Positions 7,458 to 13,590 are shown, counted from the first letter of the stretch. The stretch is 19,617 bases of DNA from DATEFF01 sp964586395 (GCA_964586395.1 CAZPGP010000020.1:1-19617), one strand, 5' to 3'. The notes: generated by a model not told the origin, from the sequence alone. A program made the numbers and translations.

Positions 7458-7729
7458 CGCTTGATACTCCCTATAATGACACTTTTAATACTATTAGGTG
7501 CAAACCAGCCATAAGTGCGGCTGTCTGTGCTTGCGGCTGGATTGTCACCGAGGAGATAGAAGCCCCGTTCGCCTACCTCTCCGACACGTTTAATAATTTC
7601 GAGCCCGTCGCGCTCGGCCACCACTACGCTACCAGGGCGTGGGCGCAACCCTTTCAGGCCCACCACTACCGCGCCAGGCCGAAACGTCGGCTGCATGCTA
7701 TGACCGATGACGCGACGAACAGTCAGCAT
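7454..7729 (-). CDS. sodX: Nickel superoxide dismutase maturation protease (S26-like)
   Basis: A 91-residue S24/S26-family peptidase with a Ser/Lys dyad: S11 in GHSMQPTFRPG and K47 in EIIKRVG. LLGDNPAASTDSRTYGWF is the conserved third box of signal-peptidase-like enzymes. No membrane helix is seen, so a cytosolic protease is expected, as for NiSOD processing peptidases. The likely job is removal of the SodN propeptide to expose the nickel-binding His. I chose the ATG at 7729, one nt after the sodN stop. A longer frame starting at 7789 would overlap sodN by 59 nt and adds a non-conserved N-terminus. It overlaps the DoxX/MauE-like gene by 4 nt. Confidence 0.88.
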   Translation of the reverse strand: MLTVRRVIGHSMQPTFRPGAVVVGLKGLRPRPGSVVVAERDGLEIIKRVGEVGERGFYLLGDNPAASTDSRTYGWFAPNSIKSVIIGSIKR

Positions 7730-7730
7730 T

Positions 7731-8150
7731 CTAGGCCTGCTGCTTTGAGTCGGCAAAGAGGTGCGAAACTTCGTGGACCATATCGACAAGTCTTTGAGCC
7801 TCTTCTTTGCTGATGCTCTGCTTAACCTTGCCGCACTGCTTGGCAGCCTGCCACATACGATCGTGAAGATCAGGAAACTTCTCGAGGTGTTCCGGCTTGA
7901 AGTAGTCGCTCCACAGCAGGTAGATCTGTTCCTTGCACAGCTGCGCGTGTTTTTCTTTGGTCATTACCATGCGGATGAAGTTATTGTGAGCGTCAGACTT
8001 TTCCTGATCTGCTCCTTCAAGCGCCTCAATCTTCTCTGTCATACGCAGACAAGTGGCCGCAGCATGCGTCATTGTGTCTGTCTCGTAGATACCACAAGGC
8101 ACGTCGCAATGCGCGCTCACGGGCTTGATAAAACGCTCGATGAAGTTCAT
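7731..8150 (-). CDS. sodN: Nickel-containing superoxide dismutase
   Basis: Converts superoxide to O2 and H2O2. The 139-residue precursor has a 13-residue propeptide (MNFIERFIKPVSA) followed by the nickel hook HCDVPCGIY. After cleavage the new N-terminus would supply His1, Cys2 and Cys6 as ligands, with Tyr9 at the active site (H14, C15, C19 and Y22 of the precursor). The rest is helical, with NNFIRMVMTKEKHAQLCKEQ and WSDYFKPEHLEKFP matching the four-helix-bundle NiSOD family. The adjacent sodX supplies the needed processing. A TATAAT promoter and a palindrome lie upstream. The weak ribosome site AAAGG sits 11 nt before the ATG. Confidence 0.95.
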   Translation of the reverse strand: MNFIERFIKPVSAHCDVPCGIYETDTMTHAAATCLRMTEKIEALEGADQEKSDAHNNFIRMVMTKEKHAQLCKEQIYLLWSDYFKPEHLEKFPDLHDRMWQAAKQCGKVKQSISKEEAQRLVDMVHEVSHLFADSKQQA

Positions 8151-8193
8151 TTCTGGGTATACCTTTCGTCTCAGTTGCTTCGTTGTAATTTAC

Positions 8194-8223
8194 ATTATAA
8201 CCACTTGCTTTTTGGTTGGCCAA
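8194..8223 (-). promoter_or_regulatory. sodN promoter
   Basis: Read on the minus strand: TTGGCC (8223-8218), 18 nt spacing, perfect TATAAT (8199-8194). Transcription would start near 8187, giving a leader of about 37 nt. Confidence 0.6.
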
Positions 8224-8225
8224 CC
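8214..8225. promoter_or_regulatory. Perfect 12-bp palindrome over the sodN -35
   Basis: GGTTGGCCAACC is its own reverse complement and covers the -35 box of sodN. It is a candidate operator for a dimeric regulator, such as a nickel- or redox-responsive one. The regulator is unknown. Confidence 0.35.
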
Positions 8226-8253
8226 GATAAAGTAATAAACAAGCGAATAACTC

Positions 8254-8282
8254 AAAACAAAAACCAATTTACGTAAGATTGG
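8254..8282 (-). terminator. Possible intrinsic terminator on the minus strand
   Basis: On the minus strand CCAAT (8282-8278) pairs with ATTGG (8268-8264), followed by TTTTTGTTTT. The stem is short and AT-rich. No annotated minus-strand gene ends directly before it. Confidence 0.35.
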
Positions 8283-8322
8283 AAGCTTCGCTCGATCTCC
8301 ACCACAACAACGATCTTGTTTG

Positions 8323-8377
8323 GCCGAGTAAACATCGGCATCCACGGCCCTCACCGCGGTTCGATGTTTACTCTGGC
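8323..8377. repeat. Long inverted repeat (hairpin) in spacer
   Basis: GAGTAAACATCG (8326-8337) and CGATGTTTACTC (8362-8373) form a perfect 12-bp stem. GCC/GGC (8323-8325 with 8375-8377) extends it past one bulged base, and CCACGG/CCGCGG gives a partial inner stem. It is not followed by a T-run on either strand, so a terminator role is doubtful. It could be a small structured RNA, a protein site or a recombination scar. Confidence 0.6.
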
Positions 8378-8435
8378 TTTAACGGTACTAGGGGGCAAAC
8401 GCCTCTTTTTGATTGGTCGAGCGGTTTTGAGCACT

Positions 8436-8464
8436 CTTGTTAAATACTTAAACTTATTTTATAA
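8436..8464 (+). promoter_or_regulatory. Promoter of the 8537 gene
   Basis: TTGTTA (8436-8441), 17 nt spacing, perfect TATAAT (8459-8464), in AT-rich DNA directly before a sharp rise in GC. Start near 8471 predicts a leader of about 65 nt with a GGGCGC/GCGCCC hairpin. Confidence 0.65.
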
Positions 8465-8536
8465 TTTCATAACCTACTCCGGGCGCACCGTGCTGCCTGT
8501 GTGGGCGCCCTTCCGACAAGCAACCTGGAGCAGTAA

Positions 8537-9007
8537 ATGCCCAGACCACCCATACAAATCCACCTGTTCCGCGTCATGACCCCACACACGGTCAAGAACC
8601 TGCGGATCCCTATCGACTACCCCGTCACCGGAGTAGTCGTGGTGCCCAGCAGCGTCAAGGACGTCACCGGCTACATCGCCGCGCGTCAGGTCGCTCTGGC
8701 AGCACTGCGCATGCCCTACCTGATGGGAACAACCGACTACAGCCAGACGGCACTCGCGATGATGTTCGCGCCGGACGTTCGGCAGAGCAAAGGCTTCGCC
8801 CCGCGCATGCCTCGCCAGGATCTGACCCACGGCCAGACCGCGGCGGATTGCCTTGGCTGCGGCATCATCGGTCTGTGCACGTACAACAACCCCGACCACT
8901 ACCCACGACTTCGCGAACGGCTGGAGGAGGTCTGCAGAGCCACCACCCAGTACAGCGCCGACTTCCGCGACGCGCTGGAGGTCCGCCTCAACACCACCGC
9001 CCAGTAA
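8537..9007 (+). CDS. Solitary GC-rich gene of unknown function (156 aa)
   Basis: I do not recognise this protein. The start is supported by GGAG at 8527-8530, 6 nt before the ATG. The product has no signal peptide or membrane helix. It contains a Cys cluster, C105-L-G-C108-G-I-I-G-L-C114, plus C133, which could bind metal or form disulfides. It begins with MPRPPIQIHLF and is Arg/Ala-rich, with third codon positions clearly richer in G and C than the flanking core genes. It has its own sigma70-like promoter and is convergent with trmD. The GC shift and single-gene transcription unit suggest horizontal acquisition. Similar solitary units occur at 9874, 13638 and 14414. Confidence 0.7.
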   Translation: MPRPPIQIHLFRVMTPHTVKNLRIPIDYPVTGVVVVPSSVKDVTGYIAARQVALAALRMPYLMGTTDYSQTALAMMFAPDVRQSKGFAPRMPRQDLTHGQTAADCLGCGIIGLCTYNNPDHYPRLRERLEEVCRATTQYSADFRDALEVRLNTTAQ

Positions 9008-9053
9008 TGGGCAGGGTACGCGGGCAGCAGAACCTCGCTTGCTTGTCGTACTC

Positions 9054-9084
9054 CTTCTATTCTCGAATAGCTCGAGGACAGAAG
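9054..9084. terminator. Two-part stem-loop between convergent genes
   Basis: CTTCT/AGAAG outside and TCGA-rich arms inside (CTCGA/TCGAG on the minus strand) form a hairpin between the end of the 8537 gene and the end of trmD. There is no T-run, so termination is only a guess from position. Confidence 0.35.
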
Positions 9085-9093
9085 AAGTATCGA

Positions 9094-9759
9094 CTATTTA
9101 TCAGCCTTAAGAGAGTTGGCCTTGCGCCAGGTTTCAATTTCGCCGTGGTTGCCACTCAACAAAATATCGGGCACTTTCATACCGCGGAACTCCACCGGTC
9201 GAGTGTATTGCGGGAATTCAAGCGTCTCGCCGTCGCTAAAGCTTTCAATAATTGCTGACTGCTCGCCACCCAAAACGCCGGGAATAAGGCGCGTCACGCT
9301 GTCTACGACGGCCATAGCGGGAACTTCACCACCAGTCAGAACGTAGTCGCCGATCGAAATCTGTCGATCCACGAGCGTCGTGATGCGCTCGTCGTAGCCT
9401 TCGTAACGGCCACAGATGAGAATAAGCCCGCGGCCATCATCAGCGAACTCCTGCGCCAGAGCTTGATGCCAGCGCTCACCACGAGGCGTCATCAGTAGTA
9501 CCTGCGCATCTGGGTCATTTGCCTTGGCTGCTTCGACTGCAGCAAAGAGTGGCTCTGGCTTGAGTAGCATTCCGTCACCGCCACCATATGGCGTGTCGTC
9601 CACTTGGCGGCGAGGCCCAAGGCCAAATTCGCGCAGATCGACAGTCGTCAGCTTTACGATCTCACGATCCTGAGCTTTCCAAAGCATAGACGCACCAAAT
9701 ACGCCCGTAAACATTTCTGGGAATAACGTAATAACCTGCACAAGTCGGGGTTTTGTCAT
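9094..9759 (-). CDS. trmD: tRNA (guanine-N1-)-methyltransferase
   Basis: Methylates G37 of tRNAs using SAM, preventing frameshifting. The 221 residues contain the SPOUT trefoil-knot motifs LICGRYEGYDER (114-125) and SIGDYVLTGGEV (135-146), with DDTPYGGGDGM (54-64) near the N-terminus and R157 in VTRLIPGVLGG. I chose the ATG at 9759 rather than the in-frame start at 9780, because the protein family begins near 'M-x-x-x-x-x-V-I-T-L-F-P' and the promoter -10 covers the longer leader. In many bacteria trmD follows rpsP, khpA and rimM. Here it is separated from khpA by an opposite-strand gene and rimM is absent. Confidence 0.96.
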   Translation of the reverse strand: MTKPRLVQVITLFPEMFTGVFGASMLWKAQDREIVKLTTVDLREFGLGPRRQVDDTPYGGGDGMLLKPEPLFAAVEAAKANDPDAQVLLMTPRGERWHQALAQEFADDGRGLILICGRYEGYDERITTLVDRQISIGDYVLTGGEVPAMAVVDSVTRLIPGVLGGEQSAIIESFSDGETLEFPQYTRPVEFRGMKVPDILLSGNHGEIETWRKANSLKADK

Positions 9760-9768
9760 ATTCACTTT

Positions 9769-9797
9769 ATTATACCACATGTATTATTGACTCAAAA
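9769..9797 (-). promoter_or_regulatory. trmD promoter, near-leaderless
   Basis: Minus-strand TATAAT (9774-9769) with a weak TTTTGA 17 nt upstream (9797-9792). Only 9 nt separate the -10 from the trmD ATG. Its -35 touches the -35 of the divergent 9874 gene. Confidence 0.55.
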
Positions 9798-9815
9798 GCT
9801 AAAATGTTATAGAAT
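9787..9815 (+). promoter_or_regulatory. Promoter of the 9874 gene
   Basis: TTGACT (9787-9792), 17 nt spacing, TAGAAT (9810-9815). Near-consensus and divergent from trmD. Confidence 0.65.
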
Positions 9816-9873
9816 ATGCGAGTACTGCCCTACCTCCACCCGGGGATGGGCATCGAACGACAGAGGAGCACAC

Positions 9874-10263
9874 ATGACGCTCTCCGCAGCCGTCAGCACC
9901 ACCACGACCACCACCGACGACCTGCCGGACTTCGCCGACGAGACCACGTTCTCGGAGGACGTCCTGGCCACGATCGGCAAGCTGGTCAACATGGACCTCC
10001 GCGGCGTCCGCACGGACGTCGACAGGTGGGTCACCTGGACGCTGGTCGGCGGGCTGCGGCCCCGCGCCAACAAGCGCGCGACCGACGCCGGCGGCAAGAA
10101 CGCCATCCGCATCACCCAGGACCAGATCTGCGCCGCGCTGGAGCCCTACTACGACCGCCTCGACATGACCAGCCGCACGCACTTCGAGCTGCTGGAGCGC
10201 GCCACCAGGCCGCTGCCGGGCAACGTGCCGCTCATGACGCGCGAGCACATCGCACAGCTCTGA
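9874..10263 (+). CDS. Solitary GC-rich gene of unknown function (129 aa)
   Basis: I do not recognise this protein. The ATG at 9874 is preceded by AGAGGAG (9862-9868) at 5 nt, better than the longer frame opening at 9787 inside the promoter. The N-terminus is Thr-rich (STTTTTTDDLPDF) and probably disordered. The remainder is acidic to neutral and likely helical, with VDRWVTWTLVGGLRPRANKRA and ITQDQICAALEPYYDRL. No membrane helix or signal peptide is seen. GC is much higher than in trmD and khpA on either side, with Actinobacteria-like codon choice. It has its own promoter and ends in a strong GC hairpin, and it sits on the opposite strand inside what is elsewhere the rpsP-khpA-trmD neighbourhood. 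Confidence 0.7.
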   Translation: MTLSAAVSTTTTTTDDLPDFADETTFSEDVLATIGKLVNMDLRGVRTDVDRWVTWTLVGGLRPRANKRATDAGGKNAIRITQDQICAALEPYYDRLDMTSRTHFELLERATRPLPGNVPLMTREHIAQL

Positions 10264-10269
10264 GCCGTA

Positions 10270-10305
10270 CGGACAGGTCGCGGCATCGTCGCCGCGACCT
10301 GTCCG
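10270..10305 (+). terminator. GC-rich 15-bp hairpin after the 9874 gene
   Basis: CGGACAGGTCGCGGC and its exact complement are separated by a 6-nt loop (ATCGTC), 6 nt after the stop codon. No U-run follows. This form of terminator is common in high-GC Gram-positive bacteria. Confidence 0.6.
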
Positions 10306-10378
10306 GGCGAGGCTCCTCTGTCTCGCCACCCATGTTTTCAATAGTTGAAGATGTAGGTGGCGATTTGATTCCCAAACC

Positions 10379-10402
10379 AAAAACCGACCAAAGAGGTCGG
10401 TT
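10379..10402 (-). terminator. Intrinsic terminator downstream of khpA
   Basis: On the minus strand AACCGACC (10402-10395) pairs with GGTCGGTT (10389-10382) around a TCTTT loop, followed by a T-run. It lies about 130 nt after the khpA stop. The plus-strand reading also gives a stem with TTCTT. Confidence 0.6.
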
Positions 10403-10529
10403 CTTAGCACATATAAAGCTCTCAACTTTATGCTTCACGGACATCACCCCGGAAGTTGTAGGTTGCTCGCATGAGCTTTTCGAATTTTTGTTTTACGGTT
10501 CGCGGTTCGCCCGCTGAACTTATCTATGA

Positions 10530-10958
10530 TTATATATCGAGGTCGTCGAGCTCCGCAAGCTCTTTCCGTGTGCGGCTTGCGACAGATTCGCGCTCTTCCA
10601 CAGGCTTATCTGTTGAGGTGTCCACAACTTTTCCACTGTTTTCCTCAGTTTCGTCGTCGTCTTCGTCCTTAACAGGGGTAGCAACTGGAACGGGCCTATC
10701 ACCTTCTGGCATGTCATTATCGACAATTTTCAGGTTATAACGGGCGTCATTCTTGGTTCCGAGCGCTCGAAGCAAGGTTCGTAGGCTCTGTGCGGTCGCA
10801 CCGCGCTTACCGATAATACGGCCTAGGTCGTCTGGGTCAACGGTTAATTCAAGCAGAACACCTTTTTCATCAATACGTCGTTCAATCTGGACGTGGTCGG
10901 GGTTACTGACAAGTGATTTTACGATAAATTCGACAAACTGCTGATCGATAGTTGGCAT
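10530..10958 (-). CDS. khpA: KH-domain RNA-binding protein with acidic tail
   Basis: Small KH-domain RNA-binding protein (KhpA/YlqC type), usually encoded next to rpsP and involved in RNA regulation of growth and division with KhpB. The KH fold covers about residues 1-80, with the GxxG loop GKRG at 50-53 inside LGRIIGKRGATAQSLRTLL. Typical family members have about 75-80 residues. This one has 142 because of a disordered acidic extension (KDEDDDETEENSG and following). The start at 10958 has a good GAGGAGAG site 5 nt upstream. It is separated from rpsP by a terminator and has its own promoter. Confidence 0.92.
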   Translation of the reverse strand: MPTIDQQFVEFIVKSLVSNPDHVQIERRIDEKGVLLELTVDPDDLGRIIGKRGATAQSLRTLLRALGTKNDARYNLKIVDNDMPEGDRPVPVATPVKDEDDDETEENSGKVVDTSTDKPVEERESVASRTRKELAELDDLDI

Positions 10959-10991
10959 TACTGTCTCTCCTCGCCTCTACTTACTAACCAT

Positions 10992-11020
10992 ATTGTACCT
11001 ATAACTCCGGACTACAGCAA
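10992..11020 (-). promoter_or_regulatory. khpA promoter
   Basis: Minus-strand TTGCTG (11020-11015), 17 nt spacing, TACAAT (10997-10992), between the rpsP terminator and khpA. Confidence 0.5.
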
Positions 11021-11042
11021 TGAGATAATGCTTAAGCACCCC

Positions 11043-11076
11043 CAAAACAAAACACCCGGCGCATGTCCGGGTGTTT
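11043..11076 (-). terminator. rpsP intrinsic terminator
   Basis: Minus-strand stem AAACACCCGG/CCGGGTGTTT of 10 bp with a 7-nt loop, followed by TGTTTTGG. It lies 18 nt after the rpsP stop. Confidence 0.8.
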
Positions 11077-11093
11077 GCAAGTGGTCGAGGGAC

Positions 11094-11468
11094 CTAGGCT
11101 TCGGTCTTTTCCTCAGCTGGCTCTTCGGCAGAGGCCTCAGGAGCTTCTTCCTTAGGCTGGTTCTTGCGGAGCTTGTCAGCGTGGCGAACTTGACGATTCT
11201 TGTCGCCAGATGGCTGCTTGACCCAAGTTGGGAGTTCAAGCTTTTCACCAGTCAAGATGCGTACAACGCGAGGGGTTGGTTGAGCGCCGTTCTTCAGGTA
11301 GAACTCGACTTTTTCTTTGTCGATGGTGGTTTCTTTGGTGTGTGGGTTAAAGCTGCCGACATAGGCAATAACACGACCGCTACTTGGGTGGCGGCGTGAT
11401 TCTTGAACAGCCAGGCGGTAGATAGGCAGTGCCTTACGACCTAGACGTTGCAGACGAATAGCGAGCAT
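11094..11468 (-). CDS. rpsP: 30S ribosomal protein S16
   Basis: Ribosomal protein S16. The start MLAIRLQRLGRKALPIYRL is followed by VGSFNPHTKETTIDKEKVEFYLKNGAQPTPRV, both standard for the family. The core ends near residue 80. A tail of about 40 residues is basic, then acidic and Ala/Glu-rich (EEAPEASAEEPAEEKTEA). AGAGGA lies 11 nt upstream of the ATG. It is flanked by its own promoter and terminator, so it is transcribed as a single gene. Confidence 0.97.
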   Translation of the reverse strand: MLAIRLQRLGRKALPIYRLAVQESRRHPSSGRVIAYVGSFNPHTKETTIDKEKVEFYLKNGAQPTPRVVRILTGEKLELPTWVKQPSGDKNRQVRHADKLRKNQPKEEAPEASAEEPAEEKTEA

Positions 11469-11517
11469 GTTTTATAAATTCCTCTAATAATTAACTTTTG
11501 ATCACAAACTTTAGACA

Positions 11518-11546
11518 ATTGTACCTCTTATGGCCTCTGTTGTCAA
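11518..11546 (-). promoter_or_regulatory. rpsP promoter, near-consensus
   Basis: Minus-strand TTGACA (11546-11541), 17 nt spacing, TACAAT (11523-11518), directly after the rnc stop. Leader of about 43 nt. Confidence 0.75.
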
Positions 11547-11554
11547 CGAAACGC

Positions 11555-12262
11555 CTACTTCTTGCGCTCTTGGTACTTCTTCAGCGCAGCCTCGGCGGCT
11601 TTCTGCTGAGCGTTCTGCTTGGAACTGCCCGTACCCTTCCCGAGTAGCTTGGACCCGACGTAGACGCCGAGCGTAAAGATCTTATCGTGGTCAGGACCTT
11701 CCTCCGACAGTACTTTGTAGGCCGGCGTTGTCCCATCGATACTCTGGGCGACTTCCTGCAGGCGTGACTTTGGGTCGCGCCATGAGCCGGTAGCTAGAAT
11801 TTCCTCAAAGGTACTGAGGATGTGGTCGGTGATAATTTGCTTACAAGCTTCGTAGCCCTTGTCGATGTAGACAGCTCCAATGACAGCCTCAAACGTATTG
11901 GCCAAAATCTGCTGACGAGCACGCTCTGAACCCTGCTTCTCACCGCGGCTTAGTCGCAGCATACTCTCGTAACCCAGACGAGCAGAGGCGGCGCCGATTG
12001 ATTCAGTGCGCACGAGCGCAGAACGCCAGTTGGTCAAGATGCCTTCAGGTTCGGAATAGTTGCCAAATAGATATTCGGTCACAACCAGCTCAAGCACAGC
12101 GTCACCTAGGAATTCCAGGCGCTCGTTGTGCTCCTTGGCACTTTTTTTGTGCTCGTTCATGTAACTTCGGTGCGTGAAGGCCGTCAGAATCAATTCTGGG
12201 TCATCAAACTCGAAACCGAAGTTCTCTTTAGCGAAGTTCTGGTATTTGCTATAGTCCTGCAT
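11555..12262 (-). CDS. rnc: Ribonuclease III
   Basis: Cuts double-stranded RNA in rRNA maturation. The 235 residues hold the signature HNERLEFLGDAVLELV (45-60) with catalytic E47, E50 and D54, and a second acidic site ANTFEAVIGAVYIDKG (121-136) with E125. The Asp found four residues ahead of that region in E. coli (D114) is Asn122 here. A double-stranded RNA-binding domain follows from about 158 (TPAYKVLSEEGPDHDK, then KQNAQQKAAEAALKK). Its start overlaps the end of the Nudix gene by 14 nt, so the two are co-transcribed. Confidence 0.96.
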   Translation of the reverse strand: MQDYSKYQNFAKENFGFEFDDPELILTAFTHRSYMNEHKKSAKEHNERLEFLGDAVLELVVTEYLFGNYSEPEGILTNWRSALVRTESIGAASARLGYESMLRLSRGEKQGSERARQQILANTFEAVIGAVYIDKGYEACKQIITDHILSTFEEILATGSWRDPKSRLQEVAQSIDGTTPAYKVLSEEGPDHDKIFTLGVYVGSKLLGKGTGSSKQNAQQKAAEAALKKYQERKK

Positions 12263-12797
12263 CGCGAATTTTCTTCATGGCAAGCAGAATTAACTTACCA
12301 ATGTCCTCGTATTCAATCATATCTAATGCTTCGTGAACGTTAAACCACCCAATGCCGTTCATCCACTCTTCTTTCTTGAGTTTGTGGGAGTTAGCGTGGG
12401 CGTGAACCAGGTAGATTTGCGTGGTCATCAGGACCAGGCTCTGTTGGCGGCGGTAGCGGAAGTGAATCTTGCCGAGCCAGCTCATGACGGTAATGTCAGT
12501 CAGGCCGGTCTCTTCGCCAATCTCACGAGCAGCGGTTTCTTTGGCGGTCTCACCTTCCTCGATGTGACCCTTTGGAATTGTCCAACGGTCTTTAGCGTCT
12601 TGGATCAGCAGGATCTCTATGTCACCTGACTTTTTGTTACGTCGAAAAACAATACCACCAGCGGTCGGTTCGCGTACTACCTCTTGGATAGACGGCTTGC
12701 GACGGGTGAAATACTTCTTGAACCGTTCATTAAGTTGTTCGCCAAACTTACCGATACTATCAAAGTTCGGGCTTCGTGGCGGTTTCTCTGCTGTCAT
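12249..12797 (-). CDS. Nudix hydrolase (Ap4A/MutT-like)
   Basis: A 182-residue Nudix enzyme. The Nudix box runs from G77 to L99 (GHIEEGETAKETAAREIGEE, then TGL), preceded by RWTIPKGHIE, a layout common in diadenosine-polyphosphate and MutT-like hydrolases. The N-terminal 40 residues are basic and specific to this protein. The ATG at 12797 overlaps nusB by 38 nt, but no better start follows before the conserved domain. It is placed between nusB and rnc in one operon. The substrate is not determined. Confidence 0.87.
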   Translation of the reverse strand: MTAEKPPRSPNFDSIGKFGEQLNERFKKYFTRRKPSIQEVVREPTAGGIVFRRNKKSGDIEILLIQDAKDRWTIPKGHIEEGETAKETAAREIGEETGLTDITVMSWLGKIHFRYRRQQSLVLMTTQIYLVHAHANSHKLKKEEWMNGIGWFNVHEALDMIEYEDIGKLILLAMKKIRDAGL

Positions 12798-13236
12798 TGG
12801 GTTGTCCTTCGATCAGCGTGCGGTACGCGGTACCGAGCACACCATTTACAAACTTGGATGAATTGTCACCACCAAACGCCTTGGCAAGTTCAACTGCTTC
12901 GTTGATGGCAACTTTTGGTGGCACGAGATCCTGCAAATGCAGAAGCTCAAAGAGTGCCAAACGCAGAATCGTCAGGTCAATCCGGGAAATTTGATCAAGC
13001 GGCCACTCGGGTGCGATCGGTTGAATAGTAGCATCCAGTTCCTTGAACTTACTACCGGCGCCATGCACTAACTTATCGACGAAATCTTTATCGTCGATGG
13101 TGTCTTCGTAGCGCTCAAGGTTGCGACCCAAAACTTCGTCTAGGTCAACCGTGTCATCACCTGCAGTCTCACGAAAATCGTATTCGTAGAGGGTTTGTAA
13201 GGCTATGATTCGGCCCAGGTGTCGGTTTGATGCCAT
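12760..13236 (-). CDS. nusB: Transcription antitermination protein NusB
   Basis: All-helical protein that binds boxA RNA with S10 (NusE) and supports rRNA transcription antitermination. The 158 residues start with NRHLGRIIALQTLYEYDF, the family's helix 1. They include WPLDQISRIDLTILRLALFELL and PPKVAINEAVELAKAFGGDNS with SKFVNGVLGTAYR, the most conserved NusB segment. It overlaps the following Nudix gene. Confidence 0.95.
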   Translation of the reverse strand: MASNRHLGRIIALQTLYEYDFRETAGDDTVDLDEVLGRNLERYEDTIDDKDFVDKLVHGAGSKFKELDATIQPIAPEWPLDQISRIDLTILRLALFELLHLQDLVPPKVAINEAVELAKAFGGDNSSKFVNGVLGTAYRTLIEGQPNDSRETATKPEL

Positions 13237-13270
13237 GGTACGCTGACTCCCTGCGTTGTTATATTTTTAA

Positions 13271-13276
13271 ACTATA
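13271..13276 (-). promoter_or_regulatory. Possible nusB -10 element
   Basis: Minus-strand TATAGT (13276-13271) with TCGACA about 18 nt upstream. A TTCGAC/GTCGAA hairpin (13285-13301) between rpmF and nusB overlaps that -35. Confidence 0.35.
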
Positions 13277-13304
13277 CTAGATACTTCGACGCTGTGTCGA
13301 ATAA

Positions 13305-13493
13305 CTATTTCTTAGCTGCGGTTTTGGCAGCAGCAGGTTTAGCGGCGCCAGAAAGTTTCTTGCCGCTCTCGCGCTTGGTGGTGTAGGCCTTGACCGGTGA
13401 CTTACCATTAACCATACGTGCAAGCTTAACAACAAGATGGCTGCGGCGCAGACCGGTCTTGCGTGGGCTTGTTTGCTTCTTTGGTTTACCCAT
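13305..13493 (-). CDS. rpmF: 50S ribosomal protein L32, cysteine-free form
   Basis: A 62-residue basic protein. The start MGKPKKQTSPRKTGLRRSH follows the L32 pattern P-x-x-x-T-S-x-x-x-x-G-x-R-R-S-H. The zinc-binding cysteines of many L32 proteins are absent. The C-terminus is Ala/Lys-rich (GAAKPAAAKTAAKK). I chose the ATG at 13493 because AAGGAG lies 10 nt upstream and the longer frame to 13598 runs through the promoter. It heads the nusB-Nudix-rnc group. Confidence 0.78.
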   Translation of the reverse strand: MGKPKKQTSPRKTGLRRSHLVVKLARMVNGKSPVKAYTTKRESGKKLSGAAKPAAAKTAAKK

Positions 13494-13535
13494 GTAGGAA
13501 AAACTCCTTAGACTTAATAGATATAACTTGACAAT

Positions 13536-13564
13536 ATTATAGCGTAAAAGGGCAGAACACTCAA
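13536..13564 (-). promoter_or_regulatory. rpmF promoter
   Basis: Minus-strand TTGAGT (13564-13559), 17 nt spacing, TATAAT (13541-13536). Leader of about 36 nt with AAGGAG. Confidence 0.7.
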
Positions 13565-13590
13565 GAGGATACCACCTAAACGATGGGAGT

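Larger units (their letters stand above)
8226..8435. other. Spacer without a convincing gene
   Basis: Between the sodN promoter and the promoter of the 8537 gene I find no gene with coding character. The spacer holds a low-GC minus-strand terminator-like hairpin (8254-8282) and a long inverted repeat (8323-8377). No tRNA fold was found. Confidence 0.5.

Noticed and set aside
7730..7789. Longer sodX start at 7789
   Set aside because: It would overlap sodN by 59 nt with an unconserved N-terminus; the ATG at 7729 is one nt after the sodN stop and starts right before the catalytic box.
8326..8400. tRNA gene suggested by GGTTCGATG in the spacer
   Set aside because: No acceptor stem, anticodon arm or D-arm can be drawn around it; the sequence belongs to the inverted repeat.
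8474..8899. 141-aa minus-strand frame opposite the 8537 gene
   Set aside because: It is a GC-rich antisense shadow; the plus frame has a promoter, a ribosome-binding site and better amino-acid character.
9799..10425. 208-aa minus-strand frame opposite the 9874 gene
   Set aside because: It is rich in Arg, Val and Ala as expected for an antisense shadow of a GC-rich gene, and it has no ribosome-binding site; the plus frame has both promoter and AGAGGAG.
10403..10529. Small RNA between khpA and its terminator
   Set aside because: Short hairpins (10499-10518, 10465-10476) exist, but no promoter and no recognisable RNA family; treated as khpA 3' untranslated region.
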